Assembly: GCF_000735455.1 (NCBI RefSeq)
Contig: NZ_JMPS01000029.1
Coordinates: 1-64,000, forward strand
Direction: 5' to 3'
From: Yokenella regensburgei ATCC 49455
GTDB lineage: Bacteria; Pseudomonadota; Gammaproteobacteria; Enterobacterales; Enterobacteriaceae
DNA length: 64,000 bases
Positions 54,922 to 64,000 of this stretch are shown here, one piece after another. The translations under genes were made by a program, and so were the position numbers. Under the pieces are notes generated by a model. The model was not told the DNA's origin. It saw only the letters and a program-made list of their open reading frames with translations, and did no database searches. Position 1 is the stretch's first letter. Each line of letters starts with the position of its first letter.

Positions 54922-56532
54922 ATGACTATTCCGTTTACCCGCTGGCCGCAGGAAGCTGCCGCTCGCTACCGGGAGAAAGGCTACTGGCTGGATCTGCCCC
55001 TCACTGACATTCTGACCCGCCACGCTGATAACGACGCCATCGCCGTGTACGATGGTGAACGCACCTTCAGCTACCGCGAGCTCAACCAGGCGGCTGATAA
55101 CCTCGCGGCCCACCTGCAACGTCAGGGGATAAAATGCGGCGAAACCGCGCTGGTGCAGCTTGGCAATGTGGCGGAGTTTTATGTCACCCTCTTTGCGCTG
55201 CTGCGCCTTGGCGTGGCACCGGTTAACGCGCTGTTCAGCCATCAGCGCAATGAGCTTAGCGCCTATGCGCAGCAGATTGCGCCGACGCTACTCATCGCCG
55301 ACCGCGAGCACGCGCTGTTTGCCGACGATACCTTCCTCAATACTTTTGTCGCAGAGCATCCTTCGTTACGCCTGGTGCTGCTACGTGGGGATATGGGGGA
55401 ACATGCTCTCGAAGCCGCGATGGCACAGGCGAGTGACGCGCTGGTACCGACGCCTTCACCCGCCGATGAGGTGGCGTTCTTCCAGCTCTCCGGCGGCAGC
55501 ACCGGTACACCGAAGCTTATCCCGCGCACTCACAATGACTACTACTACAGCATTCGCCGCAGCAATGAGATTTGTCATTTTGATGCGCAGACCCGCTATC
55601 TCTGCGCGCTGCCGGCAGCGCATAACTACCCGATGAGCTCGCCGGGCGCGCTGGGGGTGTTTCTTGCCGGCGGCGCCGTGGTGCTGGCGAGCGATCCGAG
55701 CGCCACCCTGTGCTTCCCGCTCATCGAAAAACACCAGGTCAACGTTACGGCGCTGGTCCCTCCGGCGGTCAGCCTGTGGCTGCAGGCGATCAGCGAGTGG
55801 GGGAGCAATGCTTCGTTACGCTCTCTGAAGCTGTTGCAGGTGGGCGGCGCAAGGCTTTCTGCCTCGCTCGCGGCGCGGATCCCGGCGGAAATCGGCTGTC
55901 AGCTGCAGCAGGTGTTCGGCATGGCGGAAGGGCTGGTGAACTACACCCGCCTGGACGACAGCGAGGCACGCATCCTTAACACCCAGGGTTGCCCGATGAG
56001 CCCGGACGATGAAGTCTGGGTTGCGGATGAACAAGGTAACCCGTTACCGCTCGGTGAAGTCGGGCGTCTCATGACCCGTGGCCCGTACACCTTCCGGGGT
56101 TATTTCCGCAGCCCTGCACATAATGCCGAAGCCTTCGACAAGAACGGTTTTTATGCTTCCGGCGATCTTATTTCTATCGACAAAGACGGCTATATCACCG
56201 TTCAGGGACGCGAGAAAGATCAGATCAACCGCGGCGGCGAGAAGATCGCGGCGGAAGAAGTTGAGAATCTGCTGCTGCGTCATGAGTCGGTTATCCATGC
56301 GGCGCTGGTCAGTATGGAGGACAGCCTGCTCGGCGAGAAAAGCTGCGCGTACCTGGTGACTACGACTCCGCTGCGGGCGGTTGCCGTGCGTCGTTTCCTG
56401 CGTGAGCAGGGCGTCGCGGAATTTAAGCTGCCGGATCGCGTGGAGTGCGTAGAAACGCTGCCGCTGACCCCGGTTGGCAAAGTGGACAAGAAAAAATTGC
56501 GTCAGTGGCTGGCGGTAAACGCTTCAGCCTGA
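54922..56532 (+). CDS. entE: 2,3-Dihydroxybenzoate-AMP ligase EntE
   Basis: EntE adenylates 2,3-dihydroxybenzoate and transfers it to the carrier domain of EntB. The 536-residue product has the same length as in E. coli, with the ATP motif [16 protein letters not shown], the aryl-substrate site [20 protein letters not shown] and the hinge/catalytic Lys region [18 protein letters not shown] plus late Lys in [11 protein letters not shown]. It follows entC by 9 bp with a GAGGAG ribosome site. Confidence 0.97.
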   Translation: MTIPFTRWPQEAAARYREKGYWLDLPLTDILTRHADNDAIAVYDGERTFSYRELNQAADNLAAHLQRQGIKCGETALVQLGNVAEFYVTLFALLRLGVAPVNALFSHQRNELSAYAQQIAPTLLIADREHALFADDTFLNTFVAEHPSLRLVLLRGDMGEHALEAAMAQASDALVPTPSPADEVAFFQLSGGSTGTPKLIPRTHNDYYYSIRRSNEICHFDAQTRYLCALPAAHNYPMSSPGALGVFLAGGAVVLASDPSATLCFPLIEKHQVNVTALVPPAVSLWLQAISEWGSNASLRSLKLLQVGGARLSASLAARIPAEIGCQLQQVFGMAEGLVNYTRLDDSEARILNTQGCPMSPDDEVWVADEQGNPLPLGEVGRLMTRGPYTFRGYFRSPAHNAEAFDKNGFYASGDLISIDKDGYITVQGREKDQINRGGEKIAAEEVENLLLRHESVIHAALVSMEDSLLGEKSCAYLVTTTPLRAVAVRRFLREQGVAEFKLPDRVECVETLPLTPVGKVDKKKLRQWLAVNASA

Positions 56533-56545
56533 AGGAGACAACAAC

Positions 56546-57397
56546 ATGGCTATTCCTAAACTGCAGGCCTATGCCCTGCCAGGCGCCGATGACATTCCGG
56601 CGAACAAAGTTGACTGGGCCTTTGAGCCTGAGCGCGCCGCGCTGCTCATTCACGATATGCAGGAGTACTTCCTCAACTTCTGGGGTGAGAACAGCCCGAT
56701 GATGGAAACCGTCGTCGCCAACATTGCGGCCCTGCGTCAGTACTGCAAGCAGCACCATATTCCGGTGTATTACACCGCGCAGCCGAAAACGCAAAGCGAT
56801 GAAGATCGTGCGTTGCTGAACGATATGTGGGGGCCGGGGTTAACCCGTTCCCCGGAGCAGCAGCAGGTGATTGCCGCACTGGCGCCCGATGAGGCTGATA
56901 CCGTGCTGGTGAAGTGGCGCTACAGCGCATTCCATCGCTCTCCGCTGGAAGAGATGCTGAAGCAAACCGGGCGCAATCAGCTGATTATCACCGGCGTGTA
57001 TGCGCATATCGGCTGCATGACCACCGCCACCGATGCGTTCATGCGCGACATTAAACCGTTCTTTGTGGCCGACGCGCTGGCGGATTTCAGCCGCGAGGAA
57101 CACCTGATGTCGCTCAACTACGTAGCCGGTCGTTCAGGCCGGGTGGTGATGACGGAAAATCTGCTGCCGGTACCGCTTTCAAAAGCGGCGTTGCGCACCA
57201 CCATTCTGCCGCTGCTCGATGAATCCGACGTACCGCTGGATGATGAGAATCTGATTGATTATGGCCTCGATTCGGTACGCATGATGTCCCTTGCCGCCCG
57301 CTGGCGCAAAGTGCACGGCGATATCGATTTTGTGATGCTGGCGAAGAACCCGACGATTGACGCCTGGTGGACGCTGCTCTCTCGCGAGGTGAAGTGA
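56546..57397 (+). CDS. entB: Isochorismatase / aryl carrier protein EntB
   Basis: EntB hydrolyses isochorismate to 2,3-dihydro-2,3-dihydroxybenzoate and its C-terminal domain carries the aryl group for EntF. The 283 residues include the isochorismatase domain ([45 protein letters not shown]) and an aryl carrier domain with the phosphopantetheine Ser at about 243 (YGLDSVRMM). It is two residues shorter than E. coli EntB. A GAAGGAGA ribosome site precedes the ATG; the TGA overlaps the entA ATG by one base. Confidence 0.97.
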   Translation: MAIPKLQAYALPGADDIPANKVDWAFEPERAALLIHDMQEYFLNFWGENSPMMETVVANIAALRQYCKQHHIPVYYTAQPKTQSDEDRALLNDMWGPGLTRSPEQQQVIAALAPDEADTVLVKWRYSAFHRSPLEEMLKQTGRNQLIITGVYAHIGCMTTATDAFMRDIKPFFVADALADFSREEHLMSLNYVAGRSGRVVMTENLLPVPLSKAALRTTILPLLDESDVPLDDENLIDYGLDSVRMMSLAARWRKVHGDIDFVMLAKNPTIDAWWTLLSREVK

Positions 57398-58152
57398 TGG
57401 CCGGGTTTGATTTTCACGGCAAACACGTTTGGGTAACCGGCGCGGGCAAAGGCATTGGTTATGCTACCGCGCTGGCGTTCACCGAGGCGGGTGCCAGCGT
57501 TACCGGTCTCGACCTGACCTTTGACGGTGAGCATTACCCTTTTGCCACTGAAGTGCTGGACGTCGCCGATGCCGAAGAGGTGGCGCTGGTAAGCCGCCGT
57601 CTGCTGGCGCATCAGCCCCGCCTGGATGTGCTGGTGAATGCCGCCGGGATCCTGCGCATGGGCGTGACCGATGCGCTGAGCCAGCAGGACTGGCAGCAGA
57701 CTTTTGCGGTCAACGTTGGCGGCGCCTTTAACCTGTTTCAGAACACCATGGCACAGTTTCGCCAACAGCAGGGTGGGGCAATGGTCACTGTAGCATCTGA
57801 TGCCGCCCACACGCCGCGCATTGGTATGAGCGCCTATGGCGCCTCGAAGGCCGCGTTGAAAAGCCTGGCTTTGACGGTGGGACTGGAGCTTGCCGCCAGC
57901 GGTGTGCGTTGTAATCTGGTGTCGCCGGGATCGACCGATACCGATATGCAGCGCACGCTGTGGCGCAGCGACGACGCCGAGCAGCAGCGCATTCGTGGGT
58001 TCGGCGAGCAGTTTAAGCTCGGCATTCCGCTGGGCAAAATTGCCCGCCCGCAGGAGATTGCCAGCACGGTGCTGTTCCTGGCTTCCGACCAGGCGAGCCA
58101 TATCACGCTGCAGGATATTGTGGTCGACGGCGGCTCGACGCTGGGGGCTTAG
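57397..58152 (+). CDS. entA: 2,3-Dihydro-2,3-dihydroxybenzoate dehydrogenase EntA
   Basis: EntA is a short-chain dehydrogenase that oxidises the dihydrodiol with NAD to 2,3-dihydroxybenzoate. The 251 residues show the cofactor motif VTGAGKGIGYATA, the NAAG motif in LVNAAGILRMG, and the catalytic Ser and Tyr-x-x-x-Lys in ASDAAHTP and YGASKAALK. ATG 57397 shares its A with the entB stop (TGATG); an in-frame earlier codon at 57367 lies inside entB and is not used in the family. Confidence 0.97.
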   Translation: MAGFDFHGKHVWVTGAGKGIGYATALAFTEAGASVTGLDLTFDGEHYPFATEVLDVADAEEVALVSRRLLAHQPRLDVLVNAAGILRMGVTDALSQQDWQQTFAVNVGGAFNLFQNTMAQFRQQQGGAMVTVASDAAHTPRIGMSAYGASKAALKSLALTVGLELAASGVRCNLVSPGSTDTDMQRTLWRSDDAEQQRIRGFGEQFKLGIPLGKIARPQEIASTVLFLASDQASHITLQDIVVDGGSTLGA

Positions 58153-58566
58153 ATGATCTGGAAACGTCATTTAACGCTCGAAGCGCTGAACGAAACCAGC
58201 CGCCACACCATGGTTGAGCATCTGGGGATTGTCTATACCCGTCTCGGTGATGACATGCTGGAAGCGGAAATGCCGGTGGATGCCCGCACGCATCAGCCTT
58301 TTGGCCTGCTGCACGGCGGGGCTTCGGCGGCGCTTGCAGAAACGCTGGGTTCGATGGCGGGATACCTGATGACCCGCGACGGCCAGTGCGTAGTGGGAAC
58401 CGAGCTTAATGCTACCCATCATCGCCCGGTTTCTCAGGGCAAAGTGCGCGGCGTGTGCCAGCCGTTGCACCTGGGGCGGCAGAGTCAGAGCTGGGAGATT
58501 GTGGTGTTTGATGAACAGGGCAGGCGCTGCTGCACCTGCCGGTTAAGTACGATGGTGATGGGTTAA
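58153..58566 (+). CDS. entH: Proofreading thioesterase EntH
   Basis: EntH (YbdB) is a hotdog-fold thioesterase that frees wrongly loaded EntB carrier domains. The 137 residues match the E. coli length, with [20 protein letters not shown] containing the catalytic Glu and the [12 protein letters not shown] block. Its ATG follows the entA stop directly. The stop codon overlaps the convergent peptidase stop in a TTAA tetranucleotide. Confidence 0.95.
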   Translation: MIWKRHLTLEALNETSRHTMVEHLGIVYTRLGDDMLEAEMPVDARTHQPFGLLHGGASAALAETLGSMAGYLMTRDGQCVVGTELNATHHRPVSQGKVRGVCQPLHLGRQSQSWEIVVFDEQGRRCCTCRLSTMVMG

Positions 58567-59675
58567 AGCATTGATATAACCCGGCGAAGCAGGCGGATAC
58601 GTGGTTCAATGGACGCAATATCCAGCCACTCCGCCGGACTGTGGAAACCTGCGCCGACCGGGCCAAACCCATCCAGCGAAGGGATCCCCAAAGCGGCGGT
58701 GTGGTTAGCATCGCTACCGCCGCCTACCGCCTGCCAGGTCACTTTTACGCCTTCTTCCTGACCTGCAAGCTCGACGAGGCGCATCAGCAGCTGTGTCTCT
58801 TCGCTGGCTGCCATCGCCGGTTTGTGGTTAATACGAGTAAGCGATGTGGTGACCCCGTCGAGGAATCCTTCGGCACACAGCGCTTCCAGCGCCTTATTCA
58901 CCCGCTCATACTCATCGTTTTCCCAGAAGCGTACGTCCAGCTCTGCGACGGCGTGGTCTGCAACCACGTTGGCAACGCTGCCGCCAGAGATAACGCCCAC
59001 ATTCAGCGTGGTGCCGCGTGGGATATCACTTAACGCATTGATGGCGAGAATACTGTTAGCCAGCGCGGTTACCGCAGAACGGCCTTTCTCCGGCTCGTTA
59101 CCGGCATGTGCTGCGACGCCGCTGAAGGTGAGACGATAGCCCGCCATACCTTTACGTGCTTTAACCAGTGAGCCGTCGGCGCGTGCGGCCTCGCAAACCA
59201 GTACGCAGCGGGAACGTTTGGCGATTTCCCCTATCCACTGGTGTGAATGGACGCTGCCGGTCTCTTCATCCGGATTCATGGCAATGGCGATAGATAATCT
59301 TTCCAGATGAGTGTTGCTGAGGCTGCGCATCGCCCACAGAATATTGAGCAGACCGCTTTTCATATCGGATACGCCCGGCCCGTACAAGCGTTCGCTATCC
59401 TGAGTAAGCGGGCGTTCAGCCACGGTACCCTGCGGGAATACAGTATCCAGATGGCCAACCAGCAGCACGTCATACTCTTTGGCTTCTGGCTTGTTGGTGA
59501 CAAACACGCCTGGGCCAACTTTATCTCCAAGATCAACACGCTGGGTGTGCCAGCCTTCCTTCTGCCATAGGGTTTCCATGACGCCCGCGACGGTAGCAAC
59601 ACCGGAGAGGGTTGCGGTGCCGCAGTCGACGTTGACCAGTGATTTTAGCTCTTCAATATAGCGTTCAAGATTCAT
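58563..59675 (-). CDS. M20-family carboxypeptidase (glutamate carboxypeptidase-like)
   Basis: The 370-residue protein is a zinc aminoacylase/carboxypeptidase of the M20 family (CPG2-like). Metal ligands and catalytic residues are visible: VGHLDTVFP (His, Asp), [10 protein letters not shown] (bridging Asp), MNPDEETGS (catalytic and ligand Glu), CEAARADG and the C-terminal His in [13 protein letters not shown]. There is no signal peptide. It lies 13 bp after a yjiGH-like transporter pair on the same strand, so it probably hydrolyses a substrate brought in by that pair, such as a glutamyl or folate-type amide; the substrate is unknown. Confidence 0.9.
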   Translation of the reverse strand: MNLERYIEELKSLVNVDCGTATLSGVATVAGVMETLWQKEGWHTQRVDLGDKVGPGVFVTNKPEAKEYDVLLVGHLDTVFPQGTVAERPLTQDSERLYGPGVSDMKSGLLNILWAMRSLSNTHLERLSIAIAMNPDEETGSVHSHQWIGEIAKRSRCVLVCEAARADGSLVKARKGMAGYRLTFSGVAAHAGNEPEKGRSAVTALANSILAINALSDIPRGTTLNVGVISGGSVANVVADHAVAELDVRFWENDEYERVNKALEALCAEGFLDGVTTSLTRINHKPAMAASEETQLLMRLVELAGQEEGVKVTWQAVGGGSDANHTAALGIPSLDGFGPVGAGFHSPAEWLDIASIEPRIRLLRRVISML

Positions 59676-59688
59676 ATTGCGTCCTGTT

Positions 59689-60153
59689 CTAGATAATAAT
59701 GCGCATCAGCAGCATGGCTAAAAAGGCGTTGATGACTGAGATAACAATCATCAGTGGGATCCGTTTGGCGCGGGTGCCGATGACACCGAGAATGCGGCCG
59801 ATATACTGCACCTGCGAACCCATCAGGTAGATGGCGGGAGCGAGGATCGCCAGATGTTCGCCGGTGAGAATGCCTTTATCGAACAGACCGATAGCGACCC
59901 CGATCCCGCCTCCCATCGACATCCAGCCGCCGATTAACACCGCAGCCGCTTCGCCCGGCAAACCGAAAAGCCCCATCAGCGGAGCGAAAATCATGCCCAG
60001 GCCCTTCAGTGCCCCGGTGATCTCCAGAGCTTTAATAATGATGAATGCCATCACGACGTTGGGCAGGGTACTGCTGGTGGCTATCCCCCAGCCTTTACGC
60101 GCGCCTTCAACAAAAACATCGGTAATGACCGGTTTAGATGGCGATACGCTCAT
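59689..60153 (-). CDS. YjiG-like inner-membrane transporter subunit
   Basis: The 154-residue membrane protein matches E. coli YjiG in pattern: DVFVEGARKGWGIATSSTLPNVVMAF, GLPGEAAAVLIGGWMSMGGGIGVA and APAIYLMGSQVQYIGR. It has four or five helices and the nucleoside-recognition/Gate domain fold (PF07670). In E. coli yjiHG precede the isoaspartyl dipeptidase gene iadA; here the pair precedes an M20 peptidase. Its ATG overlaps the upstream stop (ATGA). Confidence 0.85.
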   Translation of the reverse strand: MSVSPSKPVITDVFVEGARKGWGIATSSTLPNVVMAFIIIKALEITGALKGLGMIFAPLMGLFGLPGEAAAVLIGGWMSMGGGIGVAIGLFDKGILTGEHLAILAPAIYLMGSQVQYIGRILGVIGTRAKRIPLMIVISVINAFLAMLLMRIII

Positions 60154-60872
60154 GAGGCTTCTCCTTTTGCCTGAGTAGGGGCGGGGGCATCTTTGGCGCT
60201 AAAACGCACAACCAGACGCAGCATATTGGCGCCGACAATTTTCATGATGAACATGACGGCCACGCAGGCGCCGATAGAAGTAGGAACGGCCGCGGTGCCA
60301 TCAATGGCAACCAGGGTGAAGAGGATTGCACCGGAGGAAAAGAAGTTGGTGATCATTGCTCCCGCTGAAAACTGAAACATGGCGAAAACGTCTTTTTCAT
60401 TTTCGCTGATTTGCCCTTCATCAGACAGGTTGCGGGTGAGAGAGGCTCCGACATCGGTGCTTTGCAGGCTGCCGATCAGTGCAAGCCCGGTGGTGCCCGG
60501 AATACCAAGCAATGGTCGTAATAGCGGCGTGAGCAAACGACGTGCGGCGCGCAGGGCACCATAGTGCTCGAGAACGTTGATCATCCCGAGCGCAAACATC
60601 ACCGCCGGGATCAGACCAAGAGCAAACAGAAAACCATCCATCGCGCCGCTGCCGCCGGTTCCGCGGAAGGCGCTGGTGGCGGTGGTCAGGGTGCCATCAT
60701 CAAGCGATGCTTTACTGACGACTTTGCCGAAAGCACCGTTGAGCGTGGTGAAATCAAATACGCCGTACCACTCTTTTCCTCCCAGCAGGCCGGAAAAGAA
60801 GACGGCAGCAAACGCCAGGGCGAAGTACGCGCCTGGCCCAACCTTGTAGTCCTCAGGTGTTGAACTTTTCAT
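60150..60872 (-). CDS. YjiH-like inner-membrane transporter subunit
   Basis: The 240-residue protein fits the YjiH family with a Gate domain: LGLIPAVMFALGMINVLEHYG, TGLALIGSLQSTDVGASLTR and FQFSAGAMITNFFSSGAILF. It should form a transporter with the YjiG-like protein. ATG 60872 is chosen because AAGGA is seven bases upstream; the ATG at 60878 lies too close to that site. It is first in a three-gene operon ending in the M20 peptidase. A FNR-like dyad lies about 65 bp upstream. Confidence 0.85.
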   Translation of the reverse strand: MKSSTPEDYKVGPGAYFALAFAAVFFSGLLGGKEWYGVFDFTTLNGAFGKVVSKASLDDGTLTTATSAFRGTGGSGAMDGFLFALGLIPAVMFALGMINVLEHYGALRAARRLLTPLLRPLLGIPGTTGLALIGSLQSTDVGASLTRNLSDEGQISENEKDVFAMFQFSAGAMITNFFSSGAILFTLVAIDGTAAVPTSIGACVAVMFIMKIVGANMLRLVVRFSAKDAPAPTQAKGEAS

Positions 60873-60935
60873 ATCCATGTCCTTGTTTATATGCGGATCC
60901 GCCTGCTTATTCTGGCGAGGATGGGAACAAAAAAA

Positions 60936-60949
60936 ATGATACAAATCAT
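60936..60949. promoter_or_regulatory. FNR-like dyad upstream of the yjiHG-peptidase operon
   Basis: ATGATACAAATCAT is a perfect dyad that matches the FNR consensus TTGAT-N4-ATCAA at eight of ten bases. It lies 64 bp before the YjiH-like start codon. It is a candidate only; the outermost base of each arm is wrong for FNR. Confidence 0.4.
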
Positions 60950-61167
60950 TTCGTGACGGTATTAGATCGAGCAAAAGCAAAAACTGTGACAGGGAGAGCT
61001 TGTACAGTGAAAGGCGTTGCTACGGCGTGAAAGTGATCGACTTAACAATGTGATGTAAAAAGATGGTGATATGTCTGTTTTAATTGGTTGTTGTGTTGTT
61101 AATTTTTGACCGAATGTTATAGATACAAAATGTAACAACTCACCTCTCCACTCATGGAAACAACACA

Positions 61168-63273
61168 ATGAATAACTCAGGGAAATACCTTGTCTGGGCA
61201 TTGCTTTCCGTTGTCGGAGCCTTTGCCCTCGGCTATATCGCCCTCAATCGCGGTGAACAAATCAGCGCATTGTGGATTGTCGTGGCATCGGTTTGTATTT
61301 ATCTCATCGCCTACCGTTTTTATGGCCGCTACATTGCCAAAACCGTGCTGGCGGTAGATCCCACGCGCATGACGCCCGCCGTGCGTCACAACGACGGTCT
61401 GGACTATGTGCCGACCGACAAGAAAGTGCTGTTCGGTCACCATTTTGCCGCCATTGCCGGGGCAGGCCCGTTAGTCGGCCCGGTGCTGGCAGCGCAGATG
61501 GGCTATTTACCAGGGATGATCTGGATCCTCGCCGGCGTGGTGCTGGCCGGTGCGGTACAGGACTTCATGGTGCTGTTTGTCTCCACGCGCCGCGACGGGC
61601 GTTCGCTTGGTGAGCTGGTGAAAGAGGAAATGGGCCCCACCGCTGGGGTCATTGCCCTCATCGCCACATTTATGATTATGGTGATAATCCTCGCGGTGCT
61701 GGCAATGATCGTGGTGAAAGCGTTGACTCATAGCCCGTGGGGAACGTATACCGTCGCCTTTACCATTCCGCTGGCTATTTTCATGGGAGTCTATATTCGT
61801 TTCCTGCGTCCCGGGCGGATCGGCGAGGTTTCCGTTATCGGTCTGGTGCTGCTGGTTTTTGCCATTATCTCTGGCGGCTGGGTAGCAGAAAGCCCGACCT
61901 GGGCGCCGTGGTTTGACTTCACCGGAGTGCAACTGACGTGGATGCTGGTGGGGTACGGGTTTGTGGCGGCGGTGCTGCCGGTGTGGCTGCTGCTGGCACC
62001 GCGTGATTACCTCTCAACCTTCCTGAAGATTGGTACTATTGTCGGGCTCGCGATTGGCATTTTGATTATGCGCCCAACGTTGACGATGCCGGCGCTGACC
62101 AAGTTTGTTGATGGTACAGGTCCGGTATGGACCGGTAATCTGTTCCCGTTCCTGTTCATTACTATCGCCTGTGGCGCGGTTTCTGGCTTCCATGCGCTGA
62201 TTGCCTCCGGTACGACGCCTAAGATGCTGGCGAGCGAAGGGCAGGCTTGCCTTATCGGCTACGGCGGTATGCTGATGGAGTCGTTTGTGGCGATCATGGC
62301 GCTGGTGGCGGCCTGTATTATCGACCCTGGCGTCTACTTTGCCATGAACAGCCCGATGGCGGTGCTGGCGCCGGCAGGCACCACTGACGTTGTTGCGTCG
62401 GCGGCACAGGTGGTCAGCAGCTGGGGCTTCACCATCACGCCAGATACGCTTAAGCAGATTGCCAGCGAAGTGGGTGAGCAGTCGATAATCTCCCGCGCAG
62501 GCGGAGCGCCGACGCTGGCGGTGGGGATGGCGTATATTCTGCATGGTTCGCTGGGCGGCCTGATGGATGTATCCTTCTGGTACCACTTTGCTATCCTGTT
62601 TGAAGCGCTGTTTATCCTGACCGCCGTCGATGCCGGTACCCGTGCGGCGCGCTTTATGCTGCAGGATCTGCTCGGGGTTATCAGCCCGAACCTGAAACGA
62701 ACGGACTCACTGCCTGCGAACCTGCTGGCAACGGCGCTGTGCGTGCTGGCGTGGGGCTATTTCCTGCACCAGGGGGTGGTCGATCCGCTGGGCGGTATTA
62801 ATACCCTGTGGCCGCTGTTTGGTATTGCCAACCAGATGCTGGCTGGAATGGCGCTGATGCTTTGCGCGGTGGTGCTGTTCAAGATGAAGCGTCAGCGTTA
62901 TGCCTGGGTGGCGCTGCTGCCGACGGCGTGGCTGCTGATCTGTACTCTGACGGCAGGCTGGCAGAAGGCCTTCAGTCCGGATGCTAAGATTGGCTTCCTG
63001 GCAATCGCTAATAAGTTCCAGGCGATGATCGACAGCGGTAATATTCCGTCGCAGTACACCCAGTCGCAGCTGACGCAGCTGGTGTTTAATAACCGTCTTG
63101 ATGCCGGACTGACCATTTTCTTCATGGTGGTCGTTGTGGTACTGGCGCTGTATTCTCTGAAGACCGCGCTGGCGGCGCTGAAGGAAGACAAACCGACGGC
63201 GAAAGAGACGCCATACGAGCCGATGCCGGAGAACCTGGATGGGATCGTAAGCCAGGCAAAAGGGGCGCATTAA
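61168..63273 (+). CDS. cstA: Pyruvate transporter / carbon starvation protein CstA
   Basis: CstA is a large inner-membrane transporter induced by carbon starvation through cAMP-CRP; in E. coli it takes up pyruvate and also affects peptide use. The 701 residues equal the E. coli length with near-identity through many blocks, for example HNDGLDYVPTDKKVLFGHHFAAIAGAGPLVGP and GTTPKMLASEGQ (given here only in part), and about 16-18 helices. GGAAA precedes the ATG. It is followed by ybdD, as in E. coli, and preceded by the entCEBAH operon with the inserted peptidase operon between. Confidence 0.96.
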   Translation: MNNSGKYLVWALLSVVGAFALGYIALNRGEQISALWIVVASVCIYLIAYRFYGRYIAKTVLAVDPTRMTPAVRHNDGLDYVPTDKKVLFGHHFAAIAGAGPLVGPVLAAQMGYLPGMIWILAGVVLAGAVQDFMVLFVSTRRDGRSLGELVKEEMGPTAGVIALIATFMIMVIILAVLAMIVVKALTHSPWGTYTVAFTIPLAIFMGVYIRFLRPGRIGEVSVIGLVLLVFAIISGGWVAESPTWAPWFDFTGVQLTWMLVGYGFVAAVLPVWLLLAPRDYLSTFLKIGTIVGLAIGILIMRPTLTMPALTKFVDGTGPVWTGNLFPFLFITIACGAVSGFHALIASGTTPKMLASEGQACLIGYGGMLMESFVAIMALVAACIIDPGVYFAMNSPMAVLAPAGTTDVVASAAQVVSSWGFTITPDTLKQIASEVGEQSIISRAGGAPTLAVGMAYILHGSLGGLMDVSFWYHFAILFEALFILTAVDAGTRAARFMLQDLLGVISPNLKRTDSLPANLLATALCVLAWGYFLHQGVVDPLGGINTLWPLFGIANQMLAGMALMLCAVVLFKMKRQRYAWVALLPTAWLLICTLTAGWQKAFSPDAKIGFLAIANKFQAMIDSGNIPSQYTQSQLTQLVFNNRLDAGLTIFFMVVVVVLALYSLKTALAALKEDKPTAKETPYEPMPENLDGIVSQAKGAH

Positions 63274-63286
63274 CGCCTCATCGTAA

Positions 63287-63310
63287 CCCTCTCCCCTGAG
63301 TGGGAGAGGG
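63287..63310. repeat. CCCTCTCCC palindrome, copy 3, between cstA and ybdD
   Basis: CCCTCTCCC and GGGAGAGGG form a perfect 9-bp stem with a CTGAGT loop, 13 bp after the cstA stop. No T tract follows. The same core appears between entF and fepC and, degenerate, between entD and fepA. Confidence 0.7.
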
Positions 63311-63331
63311 GCTAAAAGCGAGAAATGAAAA

Positions 63332-63529
63332 ATGTTCGACACGCTCTCTAAAGCAGGAAAATATCTGGGCCAGGCGGCGAAAATGATGATTGGTGTGCCC
63401 GACTATGATAATTACGTCGAGCATATGCGAGTCAATCATCCGGATCAGACGCCGATGACCTATGAAGCGTTTTTCCGCGATCGTCAGGACGCCCGTTACG
63501 GCGGCAAAGGCGGGGCGCGCTGCTGCTAG
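63332..63529 (+). CDS. ybdD: Small protein YbdD
   Basis: The 65-residue protein matches E. coli YbdD (and YjiX) almost throughout: [22 protein letters not shown] and the C-terminal GGKGGARCC. YbdD/YjiX proteins (DUF466) accompany cstA-type transporters and are needed for pyruvate uptake by BtsT-like systems in E. coli, which suggests a helper role for CstA. Its stop overlaps that of the convergent antitoxin gene in a CTAG tetranucleotide. Confidence 0.95.
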   Translation: MFDTLSKAGKYLGQAAKMMIGVPDYDNYVEHMRVNHPDQTPMTYEAFFRDRQDARYGGKGGARCC

Positions 63530-63921
63530 AGATAAAGGCTGATTTGTTGCTGGGTACAACCGTAAATCGCCGCCAGTTTTTCGCGGGTGCGTTTTTGCGG
63601 GCGAGAGTCGGTAGACTCCAGCTGAGAAATGGCAGATTGGGTGATACCAAGTTTTTCAGCCACTTCCTGCTGTGATAAACCACTGGCGATACGCCAGGCC
63701 GCCTGCAGACTCACGTTCTGGGTATCCATGATGCTAATGATATTGGCTGGAATACCGACGTTATCGTACTCATCGGCCTCATATGGGATCTCTTCCCACT
63801 CATCACTATCATTGCTCCCGGCAATAGCAGCCTGACCGAGACGCATACGGAACCACATGTCGTAGGGAATAACGACAAACTGCGGCTCACCATTTTGATC
63901 GTTAATATATTGCACATCCAT
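63526..63921 (-). CDS. XRE-family antitoxin-like regulator
   Basis: The 131-residue protein has an N-terminal part ([20 protein letters not shown]) of the kind seen in antitoxins, an acidic middle (about 40-65) and a C-terminal XRE helix-turn-helix ([22 protein letters not shown]). ATG 63921 is chosen because GAGGAG lies eight bases before it; the frame is open further upstream to 63978 only through out-of-family sequence. The upstream reading frame that runs off the window ends 20 bp inside this gene, an overlap equal to that of the other toxin-antitoxin pair here, so it is probably the antitoxin of a second toxin-first pair. Confidence 0.8.
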   Translation of the reverse strand: MDVQYINDQNGEPQFVVIPYDMWFRMRLGQAAIAGSNDSDEWEEIPYEADEYDNVGIPANIISIMDTQNVSLQAAWRIASGLSQQEVAEKLGITQSAISQLESTDSRPQKRTREKLAAIYGCTQQQISLYL

Positions 63922-64000
63922 AAGTGACACTCTCCTCATGCAGATACGTGGTGGAGGTTCGACGTTTGACTGCCACAACGTAGCAGATGTCCTGCCGCTC
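63902..64000 (-). CDS. Possible 3' end of a toxin gene
   Basis: On the minus strand one frame is open from the window edge for 32 codons and stops 20 bp inside the antitoxin-like gene. It includes DICYVVAVKRRTSTTYL, which resembles the last beta strand and basic tail of RelE/ParE-fold toxins. Because only this fragment is present, and two other frames are also open for part of this stretch, the call rests mainly on the position next to an antitoxin-like gene. Confidence 0.35.
   Translation of the reverse strand, partial: ERQDICYVVAVKRRTSTTYLHEESVTYGCAIY

Noticed and set aside
57259-58170. 303-codon minus-strand frame opposite entB-entA
   Set aside because: Antisense to two conserved genes; the translation looks like reverse-strand noise.
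61000-61120. CRP site upstream of cstA
   Set aside because: Several TGTGA half-sites are present, but none has a good second half at the right spacing, so no site was called although CRP control is expected from the family.

Overview
The window is chromosomal DNA from a member of the Enterobacteriaceae, most like the Enterobacter/Klebsiella group. This rests on near full-length matches, judged from remembered family sequences, to Escherichia coli proteins (GlaH, GabD, GabP, PheP, YbdG, NfsB, the whole ent/fep set, CstA), together with genes typical of Enterobacter/Klebsiella/Salmonella (ramR-romA-ramA) and a Klebsiella-type soluble NADH:fumarate reductase. The species cannot be fixed from the sequence alone. 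There are no rRNA or tRNA genes, insertion sequences, prophage or CRISPR arrays.

Region 1 (1-9400). The glutarate / 4-aminobutyrate operon glaH-lhgO-gabD-gabP-glaR lies behind a recognisable CRP site and a GlaR half-site, but gabT is missing. It is followed by a Tat-exported agmatine-deiminase-like enzyme, an unknown gene, and the small envelope/stress genes yidB-like and kbp.

Region 2 (9400-19400). A C4-dicarboxylate module: fumarase fumB and a DASS-family antiporter on the minus strand; a three-flavin soluble fumarate reductase plus its ApbE flavin transferase on the plus strand; then the sensor-regulator pair dcuSR. The 641-bp divergent control region carries FNR/CRP-like palindromes. The layout suggests fumarate used as an NADH sink under anaerobiosis.

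Region 3 (19500-34200). A divergent MurQ-like SIS protein, pheP, ybdG, a DHA2 efflux pump with a divergent MmyB-like regulator and a clear palindromic operator, a DUF2157 membrane protein, a HigBA-type toxin-antitoxin pair, nfsB, ybdF, the multidrug-resistance regulators ramR/romA/ramA with a canonical RamR operator, and an operon of a DUF347 membrane protein with a QseBC-like two-component system, then ybdJ.

Region 4 (34200-40700). A complete peptide/nickel-type ABC importer (binding protein, two permeases, two ATPases) sits where E. coli has ybdK-hokE. A GNAT acetyltransferase gene follows, converging on entD.

Region 5 (40000-58600). The complete enterobactin system: entD, fepA, fes, ybdZ, entF, fepC, fepG, fepD, entS, fepB, entC, entE, entB, entA, entH, with Fur-box-like palindromes in all three divergent promoters and no fepE. 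fepG carries an apparent one-base deletion that replaces its last ~22 residues.

Region 6 (58563-64000). An M20 carboxypeptidase with a YjiGH-type transporter pair, then cstA-ybdD (pyruvate uptake) and, at the right edge, an XRE antitoxin with the end of a possible toxin gene.
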